Assembly (NCBI RefSeq): GCF_014635245.1
Contig: NZ_BMCP01000005.1
Span: forward strand, 1-64,000
Direction: 5' to 3'
Length of the DNA stretch: 64,000 nucleotides
DNA from: Agaricicola taiwanensis
GTDB taxonomy: Bacteria > Pseudomonadota > Alphaproteobacteria > Rhizobiales > Methylopilaceae
The stretch's first letter is position 1; each line of letters starts with the position of its first letter. Shown in pieces: positions 16,682 to 25,463 of this stretch. The notes under the pieces are model-generated. The model saw only the letters and a list, made by a program, of their open reading frames with translations. It searched no databases and had not been told where the DNA came from. Made by a program: the position numbers and the translations under genes.

Positions 16682-17178
16682 TCAGTGAGCCTCAAAGCCC
16701 TCGTGGTAGGTGACTTCGCCTTTGGCGGGATCACCTGACAGAACCATCGACTGGAAATACTCGGGTGGAACCTCGCCGTAACGAAGGGCGTGATCGCTTG
16801 TGAAACCAAACCGGCGATAGTAGTTCGGATCGCCCAGAACGACGCAGCCGGCTGCGCCGCGATGTTTCAACAGCCTCAACCCCTCCTCAATCAACGCGGT
16901 CCCGATGCCGCCGCGCTGAAGGCTTGGCGAAACCGACACCGGCCCCAGGCCGAACCAGCCAAGATCCCGCCGTCGATCAGCACAGGTGAGAAGGCGACAT
17001 GGCCGATGATCGTGCCATCCTGCTCGGCGACAAGCGAAATGGTCAACGCGCCAGCCTGCCTCAAGGCATCGACAATCGCTCCCTCGGTCTGGCTGCTGTG
17101 CTCGGCGCCACTGAAGGCAGCGTCGGTCAGCGACCGAATGAGGGATGTGTCTGCGGGCGTTTCGGAACGGATGATCAT
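16682..17178 (-). pseudogene. Frameshifted GNAT N-acetyltransferase
   Basis: Reading from ATG 17178, the first part (MIIRSETPADTSLIRSLTDA, then GTIIGHVAFSPVLIDGG) is a normal YhbS-like acetyltransferase N-terminus. Near 16958-16970 the frame shifts. The other frame continues with GWFGLGPVSVSPSLQRGGIG, the acetyl-CoA loop, and ends YHEGFEAH at 16684. A single-base indel explains both halves; together they give a normal protein of about 165 residues. It is either a true pseudogene or a base-calling error. Nothing suggests programmed frameshifting. Confidence 0.75.
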
Positions 17179-17202
17179 CGCGGGTCAGCGTGGCGCGGGT
17201 GC

Positions 17203-18060
17203 TTAGTCGAGCCGAAGCCGGCCGAGTTCGGAAGACATGCGGTCGGAGAAGGCCAGCATCGCCTTGGCCACGTCGGCAATCCGCTCGTCATTCATCGTAT
17301 AGCTGAAATCGGCGACGGTCAGCACGAGCGCCAGTGATCCCGTCTGCGAGAAGATGGGGACGGCCACCTGCGTCAGGCCGCTTCGCCGGTTGCCCAGATC
17401 GAGAGCAAAACCGCGCGTGCGCGTCGCTTCCATGCGCTCGACGTATTCCTCGAAGGGCGGCCGGCGAAACCACTCGGTGTGTTCGTACTCCGCCTCGATC
17501 AGCTCAGGCGGGGCGCCCGAGAAGGCCGCCATGACCAGGCCGGAGGCACCGGAAAACCGCCGCGACCGGCGACCGACGCTGAAATAGCTGTCGACCCGGA
17601 ACCCGCCGCCGACGAAATCCAGCAGCACCAGGTCATAGCTTTGCTCGACCTTGCCCAAGGCCACCGTCACGTCGAGCCGCTCCGCCAGCGAGAACATCTC
17701 GGGTCTGACCACATCAAGCAGGCCGCTGGTCCGCAGCACGCCATGCGCCAGTTCCAGAACCATGATCCCGATGCTGTAGGTGCGGTCACGCTCGTTGTAG
17801 GTGATGATGCTCTCGCGCTGCAGCGTTCTCAGGATATTGAACGCGGTGCCGCGATGCAGCTCGGCCTCGCGGGCGACTTCGCTCGCCCTCAGCGGGCGCT
17901 GTGCCCGATGCAGAGCCCGAAGCACCGCCACCCCGGCAATGATCGCCCCCACCGGCTTTCCCACGACGCGCTCCGCATCATTCTCGCGCTGGGCACTCTG
18001 CTCGGATCGATCGGGCTTGTTGTCCTGCCGTCTGGCCGTGATCTCGTGCTCAGTATTCAA
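17203..18060 (-). CDS. IclR-family transcriptional regulator
   Basis: The 285-residue frame has a charged N-terminal tail and then an IclR winged helix (AGVAVLRALHRAQRPLRASEVAREAELHRGTAFNILRTLQRE, about 43-84), followed by the effector domain with ALVLTVADFSYTMNDERIADVAKAM near the end. The 18060 start is a TTG; a downstream GTG in VVGKPVG is an alternative, so the first 30 residues are uncertain. It lies 110 bases downstream of the SDR gene on the same strand and probably controls the ketone-degradation cluster 18171-21600. Such regulators act as repressors or activators that respond to pathway metabolites. Confidence 0.85.
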   Translation of the reverse strand: MNTEHEITARRQDNKPDRSEQSAQRENDAERVVGKPVGAIIAGVAVLRALHRAQRPLRASEVAREAELHRGTAFNILRTLQRESIITYNERDRTYSIGIMVLELAHGVLRTSGLLDVVRPEMFSLAERLDVTVALGKVEQSYDLVLLDFVGGGFRVDSYFSVGRRSRRFSGASGLVMAAFSGAPPELIEAEYEHTEWFRRPPFEEYVERMEATRTRGFALDLGNRRSGLTQVAVPIFSQTGSLALVLTVADFSYTMNDERIADVAKAMLAFSDRMSSELGRLRLD

Positions 18061-18170
18061 GTTGCATCAACTCCCAATCGAAGCTCGCTTTTCAGAGGAG
18101 CTTCAGCCGTGATCGTAAGTGGTCTCATTCGCCATTGTCCATCTTCGGAAGGCAACCCCCAAGACCGGCG

Positions 18171-18929
18171 TCAAGACGCCAACGGGATCCCCGCCGTCAA
18201 GCCGCCATCCACCGCGATGGTCGCGCCGGTGATGAAGGAGGCCTCTTCGGAGCACAGGAAGGCGGTGGCCTTCACGATGTCGGCCGTCGTGCAGAGGCGG
18301 CCCAAAGGCGGGGCCGCCGACGGCGTGAAGCCTCCTTCGGCCTGGCCGCCTGCGAACTTCTCGGTGAGCGGTGTCCTGATTGTGCTCGGGGCGACGCAGT
18401 TCACGCGGAGCTGCCTGGGGGCGAGTTCGAGGGAGAAGGTCTGCGCAAGGAACTGAAGAGCGGTCTTGGAGGCCGCATAGGCGCCATTCCCCGCCTTCGG
18501 GCGGTGCCCCGATGACGAGGAAACCGCGACAACCGACCCGCCGCGTTCGGGAAAATACGGCAGTGCCGCCTGCACGCACCGCCAGAAGCCCCTGGCGTTC
18601 ACATCGAACGTCAGATCGTAGTCGGCCTCCGTGATATCGGCCAGGCGGGCTGGAAGCAGCACGCCGGCCGTAAAGACCAGGGCATCAATCCCGCCATGAC
18701 TGCCCGCGCCCTGGGCGAACGCCCGATCAAGGCTCTGCCGGTCCCGGACGTCGGCCGCCAGCGCGGCCAGACGGGCTCCCTTTTGGGAGAGGGCACTCTC
18801 GGCGTCTCTCACCCGTTCCGCGTTGACGTCGATGATGGTCGTGGCGGCTCCCTGCGACAGGAAGTGGCGGGCCGTCTCCAGGCCGATCCCCGAGGCGCCC
18901 CCGACCACAAACACGCTTTTGACGCTCAT
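18171..18929 (-). CDS. Short-chain dehydrogenase/reductase
   Basis: The 252-residue protein is a classical SDR: cofactor motif GGASGIG at 10-16, acidic residue D34 (IIDVN) favouring NAD, active-site serine in VVAVSSSSG and Y151/K155 in YAASK, and a C-terminal ITGATIAVDGG. Its ATG overlaps the stop of the esterase gene (ATGA), so the two are translationally coupled. Together with the monooxygenase upstream, it probably oxidises a secondary alcohol to the ketone used by the monooxygenase, or a hydroxy acid formed after ester cleavage. The exact substrate is unknown. Confidence 0.9.
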   Translation of the reverse strand: MSVKSVFVVGGASGIGLETARHFLSQGAATTIIDVNAERVRDAESALSQKGARLAALAADVRDRQSLDRAFAQGAGSHGGIDALVFTAGVLLPARLADITEADYDLTFDVNARGFWRCVQAALPYFPERGGSVVAVSSSSGHRPKAGNGAYAASKTALQFLAQTFSLELAPRQLRVNCVAPSTIRTPLTEKFAGGQAEGGFTPSAAPPLGRLCTTADIVKATAFLCSEEASFITGATIAVDGGLTAGIPLAS

Positions 18930-19924
18930 GTTCTTTCCCGCCTCTTATCAGCTTCTGTTGCGACGCCGCTAGCCTCGGACAGCTCCACGTCGAGGCCGCC
19001 GGTCTTTCCGGCCGTGAAGCGCCCTGTCATCCAGAGGCAGATTTGCTGCAATGCATGTGCCGCCAGACGAACCTCGGTTCCCATCCGGACGAAGCCGTGG
19101 ATCGCTCCGTCATAGCGCGTCAGGGTGGTCGGGATGCCGGCGCTCATGAGCCGGTTCGCGTAGGCTTCGCCTTCGTCACGCAGAGGATCGAACTCGGCGG
19201 TGATCACAAGTGCGTCGGGCAAGCCGCCGAGATACTGTGCCCGCAGGGGGCACATTTCCGGATCGGTCTCGTCGGAGCTGTCTCCGACATAGTCACGCCA
19301 GAAACGGATCATGTCCTCGCTCGTCAGCGAATATCCTGATCCGTTCGCGATGTATGACGGTTTGAAGGGAAGCGGGGCGTCCGTGACAGGATAGATCAGG
19401 ATCTGCCCCGCCAGCTTCGGCTCTCGCCGATCCCGTGCGCGCATGGTGAGCACCGTCGCGAGATTGCCGCCGGCGCTGTCGCCTCCCACGACGATCTTGC
19501 GCGGATCGGTCCCGATCTCACGCGCGTTGGCGACGACCCAGCGCAGAGCCGCCTCGCAATCGTTGAGAGCGCAAGGGAAGGGGTGCTCCGGCGCCAGGCG
19601 GTAGTCGACCGCGACTACGACGGACTGCGCGCCGGCACAGAGATCGCGGCAGACGTGATCGTGAGTGTCCAGTCCTCCCATGACGAAGCCTCCGCCGTGG
19701 AGGAACACGAGGCAGCCGCGAGGGGCCTCGTCCGGCCAATAGATGCGAACTGCGACCTCTCCGTCAGGGGAGGGCAGGCGCCGGTCTTCGACCCGGGCCA
19801 CCGGCGTGCGACTGGCGGGAACCTGCGCCAGCATGCCCGCCCGCAACTCCGGGGTCGACAAGGTGTGGCGCGAGGATGATGATTTCGCAGCGAGAAGTGC
19901 GGCGATCTGTAGATCGAGTGGCAT
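18926..19924 (-). CDS. HSL-family alpha/beta hydrolase (esterase/lactonase)
   Basis: The 332-residue protein has the hormone-sensitive-lipase group motifs: oxyanion HGGG at 76-79, nucleophile S150 in GDSAGG (148-153), acid residue in EFDPLRDEGE and histidine in GAIHGFVRM. The ATG at 19924 (MPLDLQIAALL) is chosen; a TTG at 19936 overlapping the monooxygenase stop would add four residues. Gene order Baeyer-Villiger monooxygenase, esterase, dehydrogenase suggests that it hydrolyses the ester or lactone formed by the monooxygenase. No signal peptide is seen, so it is cytoplasmic. Confidence 0.9.
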   Translation of the reverse strand: MPLDLQIAALLAAKSSSSRHTLSTPELRAGMLAQVPASRTPVARVEDRRLPSPDGEVAVRIYWPDEAPRGCLVFLHGGGFVMGGLDTHDHVCRDLCAGAQSVVVAVDYRLAPEHPFPCALNDCEAALRWVVANAREIGTDPRKIVVGGDSAGGNLATVLTMRARDRREPKLAGQILIYPVTDAPLPFKPSYIANGSGYSLTSEDMIRFWRDYVGDSSDETDPEMCPLRAQYLGGLPDALVITAEFDPLRDEGEAYANRLMSAGIPTTLTRYDGAIHGFVRMGTEVRLAAHALQQICLWMTGRFTAGKTGGLDVELSEASGVATEADKRRERT

Positions 19925-19932
19925 GCCGGGGG

Positions 19933-21600
19933 TCAACTCACGGGCTCGCGGACGCCCACGGACGCCTTGCGGAAGTCAAAGCCGCGATAGCCCTCCGCCA
20001 CCACCTCCTCACAGATTTTGATGTAGGCGGGCAGACCTGCGACGTAGGGCATGAAAACGTGAGGTTTGCCTGGAATATTAGCGCCGACATACCAGGAGTT
20101 CGCCCTGGGGAAGAGCGTGCTGTTGGCGACGTCGTTGACGTGTTGAACCCACTTCTCCTCGGCATCGAGCCTCGGCTCGATGGTGGCAATGCCGCCGCGG
20201 TCGAGATGGGCCAGGCAGTCGGAGATCCATTCGACGTGCTGCTCGATGGCCGTGACCATGTTCGATTTCACCGACGGGCTGCCGGGGCCGGTGACGATGA
20301 ACATGTTCGGGAAGCCGTGCACCATCAGGCCGAGATAGGTGGAGGGGCCGGCTGACCACTTGTCCCTGAGGTGCATGCCGCCGCGTCCCGTGATGGAGAT
20401 CTCGTTGAGGGCGCCGGTCATGGCGTCGAAGCCGGTGGCGAAGGCGATCGCATCGACCTCATAGTCCGCCTCGGTGGTCCGCACGCCTTTTTCCGTGATC
20501 TCCTGAATGGGCGTACGGCGGGCGTCGACGAGCTTCACATTGGGCCGGCTGAAGGTCTCGTAATAGTTGGTGTCGACGCAAAGCCGCCGTGAGCCGATGG
20601 GATGATCGCGCGGCGTCAGGATCTCGGCGATCTCGGGGTCCTTCACCATCGACCGGATCTTCTCGCGAACGAAGGAGGCGAGGCTTTCGTTCGCCTCTTC
20701 GTTGCGCATCATGTCGTTGAAGGCGTTCATCATGCGGTTGCTGCCGCCCTTGGCCCAGAGCCTCTCGTAAATGCGCAGCCGCTCCTCGTGCGGCACATCG
20801 AGCGCCGACATCGTCGGTATGGGAACGCGCGACATGCCGGAGGATTGTTTGCGCGCGGCCTTGCGAAGTTCCGGATAGCGCGCCTTGTGCTCGCGGTCCT
20901 CTTCTTTGGGCATCGGGTGGTTGCCGGCCGGAACGCTGAAATTCGCCGTTCGCTGGAAGACGGTGACGAAGCCGGCCTGCGCGGCGATCTTGGGGAGCAT
21001 CTGGATGCCCGTGGCGCCGGTGCCGATCAGCGCCACGCGCTTGCCGGTGAAGTCGACGCCCTCTCTGGGCCAGCGGGCCGAGTGGTGCCATTCGCCCCGG
21101 AAGCGCTCGAGGCCGCGAAAGTCGGGGACGCGCGGTGCCGAGAGATTGCCGCTCGCCATGATGCAGAAGCGCGCCTCGATCGAGGGGCCCGCATCGGTCG
21201 AGACGGTCCAGACCGCGCGCGCCTCGTCGAACGTCATGCCCGTTACCCGCGTCTCGAAGCGGATGTGCTGCCGCAGGTCGAAGCGGTCGGCGACGTGGTT
21301 CAGATAGGCGAGGATTTCAGGTTGCTCGGCGTAGCGGTGCGACCATGTCCACTCCTGCTGAAGATCGTTGGAGAAGGAATAGGAATAGTCGAGGCTCTCC
21401 ACGTCGCAGCGCGCGCCCGGATAGCGGTTCCAGTGCCAGGTGCCGCCGACCCCGTCGGCCGCCTCGATGCAGCGCACCCGGAGACCCAGTTCGCGCATCC
21501 GGTAGATGGCATAGAGTCCTGCAAAGCCCGCGCCGACGATCAGGACGTCGACGCATTCGCGCGCATCTCCGTCGGACTCACATTGAACGGCTTGGGACAT
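19933..21600 (-). CDS. Baeyer-Villiger flavin monooxygenase
   Basis: The 555-residue protein has an N-terminal FAD site GAGFAG (23-28), the Baeyer-Villiger fingerprint FRGEWHHSARWP (167-178, FxGxxxHxxxWP) and an NADPH site GTGATG (193-198), the order found in cyclohexanone/phenylacetone monooxygenases. It inserts oxygen next to a ketone to make an ester or lactone. The ATG at 21600 is preferred because GAGGGAAG lies just upstream; the open frame extends to 21720 without family similarity. It heads the minus-strand cluster with esterase, SDR and IclR and is divergent from the TctC gene at 21927. Confidence 0.93.
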   Translation of the reverse strand: MSQAVQCESDGDARECVDVLIVGAGFAGLYAIYRMRELGLRVRCIEAADGVGGTWHWNRYPGARCDVESLDYSYSFSNDLQQEWTWSHRYAEQPEILAYLNHVADRFDLRQHIRFETRVTGMTFDEARAVWTVSTDAGPSIEARFCIMASGNLSAPRVPDFRGLERFRGEWHHSARWPREGVDFTGKRVALIGTGATGIQMLPKIAAQAGFVTVFQRTANFSVPAGNHPMPKEEDREHKARYPELRKAARKQSSGMSRVPIPTMSALDVPHEERLRIYERLWAKGGSNRMMNAFNDMMRNEEANESLASFVREKIRSMVKDPEIAEILTPRDHPIGSRRLCVDTNYYETFSRPNVKLVDARRTPIQEITEKGVRTTEADYEVDAIAFATGFDAMTGALNEISITGRGGMHLRDKWSAGPSTYLGLMVHGFPNMFIVTGPGSPSVKSNMVTAIEQHVEWISDCLAHLDRGGIATIEPRLDAEEKWVQHVNDVANSTLFPRANSWYVGANIPGKPHVFMPYVAGLPAYIKICEEVVAEGYRGFDFRKASVGVREPVS

Positions 21601-21926
21601 TTCTTCCCTCGTGAACAAGCAACAGCGACCCGGGTTGGCGGCAGCGAGCGTGACGGGATGTATCGAGCGCTGCGGTGAGGTCCGGATTTCGCGATGGCAG
21701 CCACAGTAGGAGAGAGGCAAATCGTTTGCAATAAGGAACTTCTGTCTTCTATCAAAAACGATATGGCACGGTCATTCTAGAAAGTGCATTATCATTCTCT
21801 ATAGAAAACAAATGTTCTCTTGTGAAGGGTTCGGGTTTGTGTCTAAGCTGACCTCAAGGAGCGCAGCCAAGCCCCAGATACAAGCGGGCACCGCGATCCG
21901 GAGGATTTTCTAGGGAGTGAAGCGAG
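21601..21926. promoter_or_regulatory. Divergent promoter region with tandem TCATTCT sites
   Basis: This 326-base gap separates the monooxygenase and the second transporter block and holds no gene. It is AT-rich at 21721-21825. Two similar symmetric sites, TCATTCTAGAAA (21772-21783) and TCATTCTCTATAGAAA (21792-21807), start 20 bases apart, that is, on one face of the helix. TTCTAGAA within the first is a perfect palindrome. They are good candidates for binding by the IclR protein or a GntR regulator. Confidence 0.45.
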
Positions 21927-22892
21927 ATGAAACGAACTGTTGGTCTCTTCCTGGGCCTGGGAGCGGCGCTTCTGTCGCTCGCCCCGGCCGCGCAGGGCAG
22001 CGAATTCCCCACGCGCCCCGTGACATTGATCGTGGGATATGCCCCTGGCGGCGGCACCGACCTCGTCGCCCGAAATGTCGCCGAGGTTCTGTCCCGCAAG
22101 TGGGGCCAGAAAGTCCTGGTCGAAAATCGCCCCGGGGCTACGGGTTCGATTGGTATCCGGGCCTTGAAGAACGCCGCGCCCGACGGCTACACGCTTGCGG
22201 TCTGGACCGATTCCGACGTCGGAAATTCCGCCGTTCAGGACAATCTCGGCTACGACCTTGTGGAGGATTTCGACCACATCAGCCAGCTCTCCGCGGGTTC
22301 CACGATCCTGGTGTCCAACCCCTCGGTGCCCATCAAGACGTTCGGCGATTACGTGGATTATGCCAAAAAGAACCCCGGCGAGCTGAATTTCGCCGTTGTC
22401 ACCGGCGGGGGCATGCACTTGGACAGCTTGAGGATCAATGCCGCGGCGGGAGTGGAAACCGCCATCATCGGCTATCCCGGATCGGGTCCCGCTCTGACCG
22501 ATGTCATCGCTGGCCATGCCGACGCGCTGCTGCTGCCCCTCGGGCCGGCTCTTCCCCATGTCAAAGGCGGGGCATTGCAGGCGCTCGCCATCGGAGGGAC
22601 GAAACGCTGGCCGGGCTTGTCGGACGTCCAGACACTCTCGGAGACGGTTCCGGGGCTGGAAAGCACATTCTTCCACGGCCTGGTCGGTCCCAAAGGGCTG
22701 CCTGACGATCTGAAGGCGAGCATCAATGCGGCCGTCCAGGACGCGCTGGCAGACCCGAAGCTCGGCGCGCAGTTCGAAGCCCAGGGTTTCATCCCCTCGG
22801 GGAACTCGCCGGAAGAGTTCAAGGCGGTCATCGCGGAGAAGCTCGAGACCTCGCGCACGGCGGCCGTGAAAACAGGTCTGAAGAAGCAATAA
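21927..22892 (+). CDS. tctC: TctC-type (Bug family) periplasmic solute-binding protein
   Basis: The 321-residue protein has a Sec signal peptide (MKRTVGLFLGLGAALLSLAP, cleavage near AAQGSE at about 24-26). The mature start FPTRPVTLIVGYAPGGGTDLVAR is diagnostic of Bug proteins, which bind carboxylates through two water-bridged beta-alpha loops. Another family segment is LVEDFDHISQL. It presents substrate to the TctBA pair encoded immediately downstream. A second Bug gene, with no membrane genes after it, lies at 27144-28127. The ligand cannot be predicted from sequence. Confidence 0.92.
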   Translation: MKRTVGLFLGLGAALLSLAPAAQGSEFPTRPVTLIVGYAPGGGTDLVARNVAEVLSRKWGQKVLVENRPGATGSIGIRALKNAAPDGYTLAVWTDSDVGNSAVQDNLGYDLVEDFDHISQLSAGSTILVSNPSVPIKTFGDYVDYAKKNPGELNFAVVTGGGMHLDSLRINAAAGVETAIIGYPGSGPALTDVIAGHADALLLPLGPALPHVKGGALQALAIGGTKRWPGLSDVQTLSETVPGLESTFFHGLVGPKGLPDDLKASINAAVQDALADPKLGAQFEAQGFIPSGNSPEEFKAVIAEKLETSRTAAVKTGLKKQ

Positions 22893-22932
22893 CCGGCAGC
22901 CCCACTTTCGCAGCGAACGTAACGGGCAACCC

Positions 22933-23403
22933 ATGCCGAACGTGCTTGCATCCATGAAGAAGCCCCAGGATTTTTTCCTCGGGCTCATTTTTCTCGGGGT
23001 CGCCATCGTCATCGCGGTGTATTCGCGGCAGTACGATCTCGGCACCACGCGCCAGATGGGCCCGGGGTACCTGCCCCTCGTGATCGCCTTGCTGCTCGGA
23101 GGCTTTGGCATTCTCCTGGCGGCGCGCAGTTTCTTCGGCGATTGGGAGCCGGCCGAGCGTCTCGGAATATCCCAGGCCGTTCTGGTCCTCGGAGGGGCGG
23201 CCCTCTTCGGCCTGCTGGTGCGTCCAGCCGGTTTGATCGTCGCCGCCTTAGTGCTCATCATCGTGGCGGGGTTTGCCTACCGCCCACGTAAGAGACTGCC
23301 GCTCCTTGTCTTCGCCGTGCTGCTGACCGCGGGTTGCGTGATCGTGTTCCCCTGGTTGCTCGGTCAACAGATCCCGGTTCTGGGCAGCTGGTTTGTCAGG
23401 TAG
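22933..23403 (+). CDS. tctB: TctB small membrane subunit, second copy
   Basis: The 156-residue protein has four hydrophobic segments and the TctB signature region YDLGTTRQMGPGYLPLVIAL near 35-54. It follows tctC by 40 bases and precedes tctA by 3, forming a canonical tctCBA operon. An internal ATG at 22954 (MKKPQDFFLG) would match the length of the first TctB more closely, so the first seven residues are uncertain. It is related to, but clearly diverged from, the copy at 5934. Confidence 0.88.
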   Translation: MPNVLASMKKPQDFFLGLIFLGVAIVIAVYSRQYDLGTTRQMGPGYLPLVIALLLGGFGILLAARSFFGDWEPAERLGISQAVLVLGGAALFGLLVRPAGLIVAALVLIIVAGFAYRPRKRLPLLVFAVLLTAGCVIVFPWLLGQQIPVLGSWFVR

Positions 23404-23406
23404 ATC

Positions 23407-24912
23407 ATGGACCTCGTGAGCAACATAGCCATCGGGCTCGACTCTGCCCTGTCGTGGTCAAACCTTCTCTATGCGTTTATCGGATGCCTGCTCGGAACGT
23501 TGGTCGGCGTCCTTCCGGGACTTGGCCCGTCGGCTACCGTCGCCATGCTTTTGCCGGCGACCTATCAACTCGATCCGGCCGGCTCGCTCATCATGCTGGC
23601 CGGGATTTTCTACGGTGCGTCCTACGGCGGTTCGACCACCGCCATCCTGGTCAACCTGCCGGGTGAGGCCTCTTCCGTCGTAACCGCGATCGATGGATAC
23701 CAGATGGCCCGAAAGGGCCGCGCCGGGCTCGCCTTGAGCTCGGCCGCATGCGCGTCGTTCTTCGCAGGATGCGTCGCAACGCTGGTGATCGCCATTTTCG
23801 CGCCCGTGCTCGGCCGGATGGCGCTCAAGTTCGGCGCACCTGAATACTTCGCCCTCATGGCGCTGGGCCTGATCGCGTCGGTCGCCCTGGCGCGCGGCTC
23901 GCTGGTCAAGGCGCTCGGGATGATCGTGCTGGGCGTGGCGTGCGGACTTGTCGGAGCAGACAGGGGAACAAGCGCCCTCCGGTTCACCTTTGGCATCCCG
24001 GAACTTGCCGATGGCTTGAATATCATTGCCGTTGCTATGGGGATGTTCGGCCTTGGCGAGATCATCTTCAATCTTCAAACCGAACCCGCGCAGCGCTCCG
24101 CCATGAAGACGCGGCTTCGGGATCTCTGGCCGCACATGAAGGATCTGCGTGCGATGGCGCCGGCCGTGGCCCGCGGAACGGCGATAGGCGGCGTGCTGGG
24201 TCTGTTGCCGGGTGGCGGCCCGATGTTGTCGGCCTTCTCGGCCTATGCGCTGGAAAAGCGGGTCTCGAAGAATGCGAGCGAATTTGGCCATGGCGCGCTC
24301 GGAGGGGTGGCCGCGCCGGAGGCTGCGAACAACGCGGGCGCCCAGATGTCGTTCATTCCTCTCCTGACCCTCGGCATCCCCTCGAATGTCACAATGGCCC
24401 TCATGGCCGGTGCGATGATGATGCAGGGCATCCAGCCCGGCCCCACGGTCATGCAGGAGCAGCCCGACCTGTTCTGGGGCCTTGTGGTTTCCATGTGGAT
24501 CGGAAACCTGATGCTCGTGATGCTCAATCTTCCGATGGTGGGGCTATGGGTGAAGCTCCTGAGCATACCCTATAAATATCTTTATCTCGCCATCGCCGTG
24601 TTCTGCTGCATAGGCGTCTACTCACTCAACAACTCGCCGTTCGACGTCTATGTCATGGTCGTCTTCGGCTTTGTCGGTTATGTGCTGAAGAAACTGGGCG
24701 GCGAGCCGGCGCCGTTCATCATGGGGATGATCCTGGGGCCCATGCTGGAGGAGTTCCTCAGGCGGTCGATGCAGCTGTCACGCGGGGATCCCATGATCTT
24801 TCTGGAGCGCCCCATCAGCGCGGCGCTCCTCTTCATCGCGGCGGCAGCGATCATCATCGTCGCCCTTCCGACCGTGGCGAAGCGGAAAGACGCCGTGCTT
24901 GAGGAAGAGTGA
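23407..24912 (+). CDS. tctA: TctA large membrane subunit, second copy
   Basis: The 501-residue permease has the same length as the copy at 6383 and the same motif positions: GTLVGVLPGLGP at 30-41, YGGSTTAILVNLPGE near 75, GVLGLLPGGGPML in the second half and TLGIPSNVTMALM. Both copies end in an SRGxxxxFLxxPISAALL and KRKDAxxEE tail. It should pump the acid delivered by the TctC at 21927. The two systems are old paralogues, not a recent duplication, judging by many scattered differences. Confidence 0.93.
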   Translation: MDLVSNIAIGLDSALSWSNLLYAFIGCLLGTLVGVLPGLGPSATVAMLLPATYQLDPAGSLIMLAGIFYGASYGGSTTAILVNLPGEASSVVTAIDGYQMARKGRAGLALSSAACASFFAGCVATLVIAIFAPVLGRMALKFGAPEYFALMALGLIASVALARGSLVKALGMIVLGVACGLVGADRGTSALRFTFGIPELADGLNIIAVAMGMFGLGEIIFNLQTEPAQRSAMKTRLRDLWPHMKDLRAMAPAVARGTAIGGVLGLLPGGGPMLSAFSAYALEKRVSKNASEFGHGALGGVAAPEAANNAGAQMSFIPLLTLGIPSNVTMALMAGAMMMQGIQPGPTVMQEQPDLFWGLVVSMWIGNLMLVMLNLPMVGLWVKLLSIPYKYLYLAIAVFCCIGVYSLNNSPFDVYVMVVFGFVGYVLKKLGGEPAPFIMGMILGPMLEEFLRRSMQLSRGDPMIFLERPISAALLFIAAAAIIIVALPTVAKRKDAVLEEE

Positions 24913-24993
24913 TGGCGGTGGCGCGGATTGTCAGTAAAGCAGTTTCAGCAGCGCAACAGCGTCTGTGACGTCCTTACCGAGGAGTAGAACACG

Positions 24994-25389
24994 ATGGATC
25001 ATGAAGAGAAGCTCGCACTCGGCGCAAAGGTCCGGGCCGAAGTCCTGGGGCAGAAGCACGTCAATGCTCCGGGAAGCGCTCCCTCGAAATTCCAGGAGGC
25101 GTTTCGCCAGTTCACGGTCGAATATTGCTGGGCCAATGTCTGGCTTCGTCCCGGACTGGAACGCAAGACGCGCAGCCTCATCAACCTCGCCATGCTCGCC
25201 GCGATGGCGCGCTGGCATGAGTTCGAGGTCCATACGCGCGGTGCGCTGAACAACGGCGTCACCGAGGAGGAGATCATCGAGGTCATCCTGCAGACGGGCG
25301 TCTACGCAGGCGTGCCGGTGGCGGCGGAGGCGATGCGGATCGCCGAGCGGACCATAAACGACTACCGCGCCCAGCCTGAGGCCAAGTGA
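24994..25389 (+). CDS. Carboxymuconolactone decarboxylase-family protein, second copy
   Basis: The 131-residue protein aligns throughout with the one at 2498-2881 (VEYCWANVWLRPGLERKTRSL, HTRGALNNGVTEEEIIEV, VPVAAEAMRIAERT). ATG 24994 is supported by a GAGGAG sequence upstream. It lies between tctA and an aldehyde dehydrogenase, so both transporter blocks contain the same CMD plus dehydrogenase pair. That repeated pairing argues for a shared chemical step; which step is not known. Confidence 0.85.
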   Translation: MDHEEKLALGAKVRAEVLGQKHVNAPGSAPSKFQEAFRQFTVEYCWANVWLRPGLERKTRSLINLAMLAAMARWHEFEVHTRGALNNGVTEEEIIEVILQTGVYAGVPVAAEAMRIAERTINDYRAQPEAK

Positions 25390-25463
25390 GGTTGCGGGTT
25401 GCCGCCAACCATGCCTTTGTGCCCGTACTTTGACGCCATCAGCTGACCGACTTGGAGAAGATC

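Noticed and set aside
16682..17178. Programmed ribosomal frameshift in the acetyltransferase
   Set aside because: No slippery heptamer followed by a structure was seen at the joint; a simple indel is more likely.
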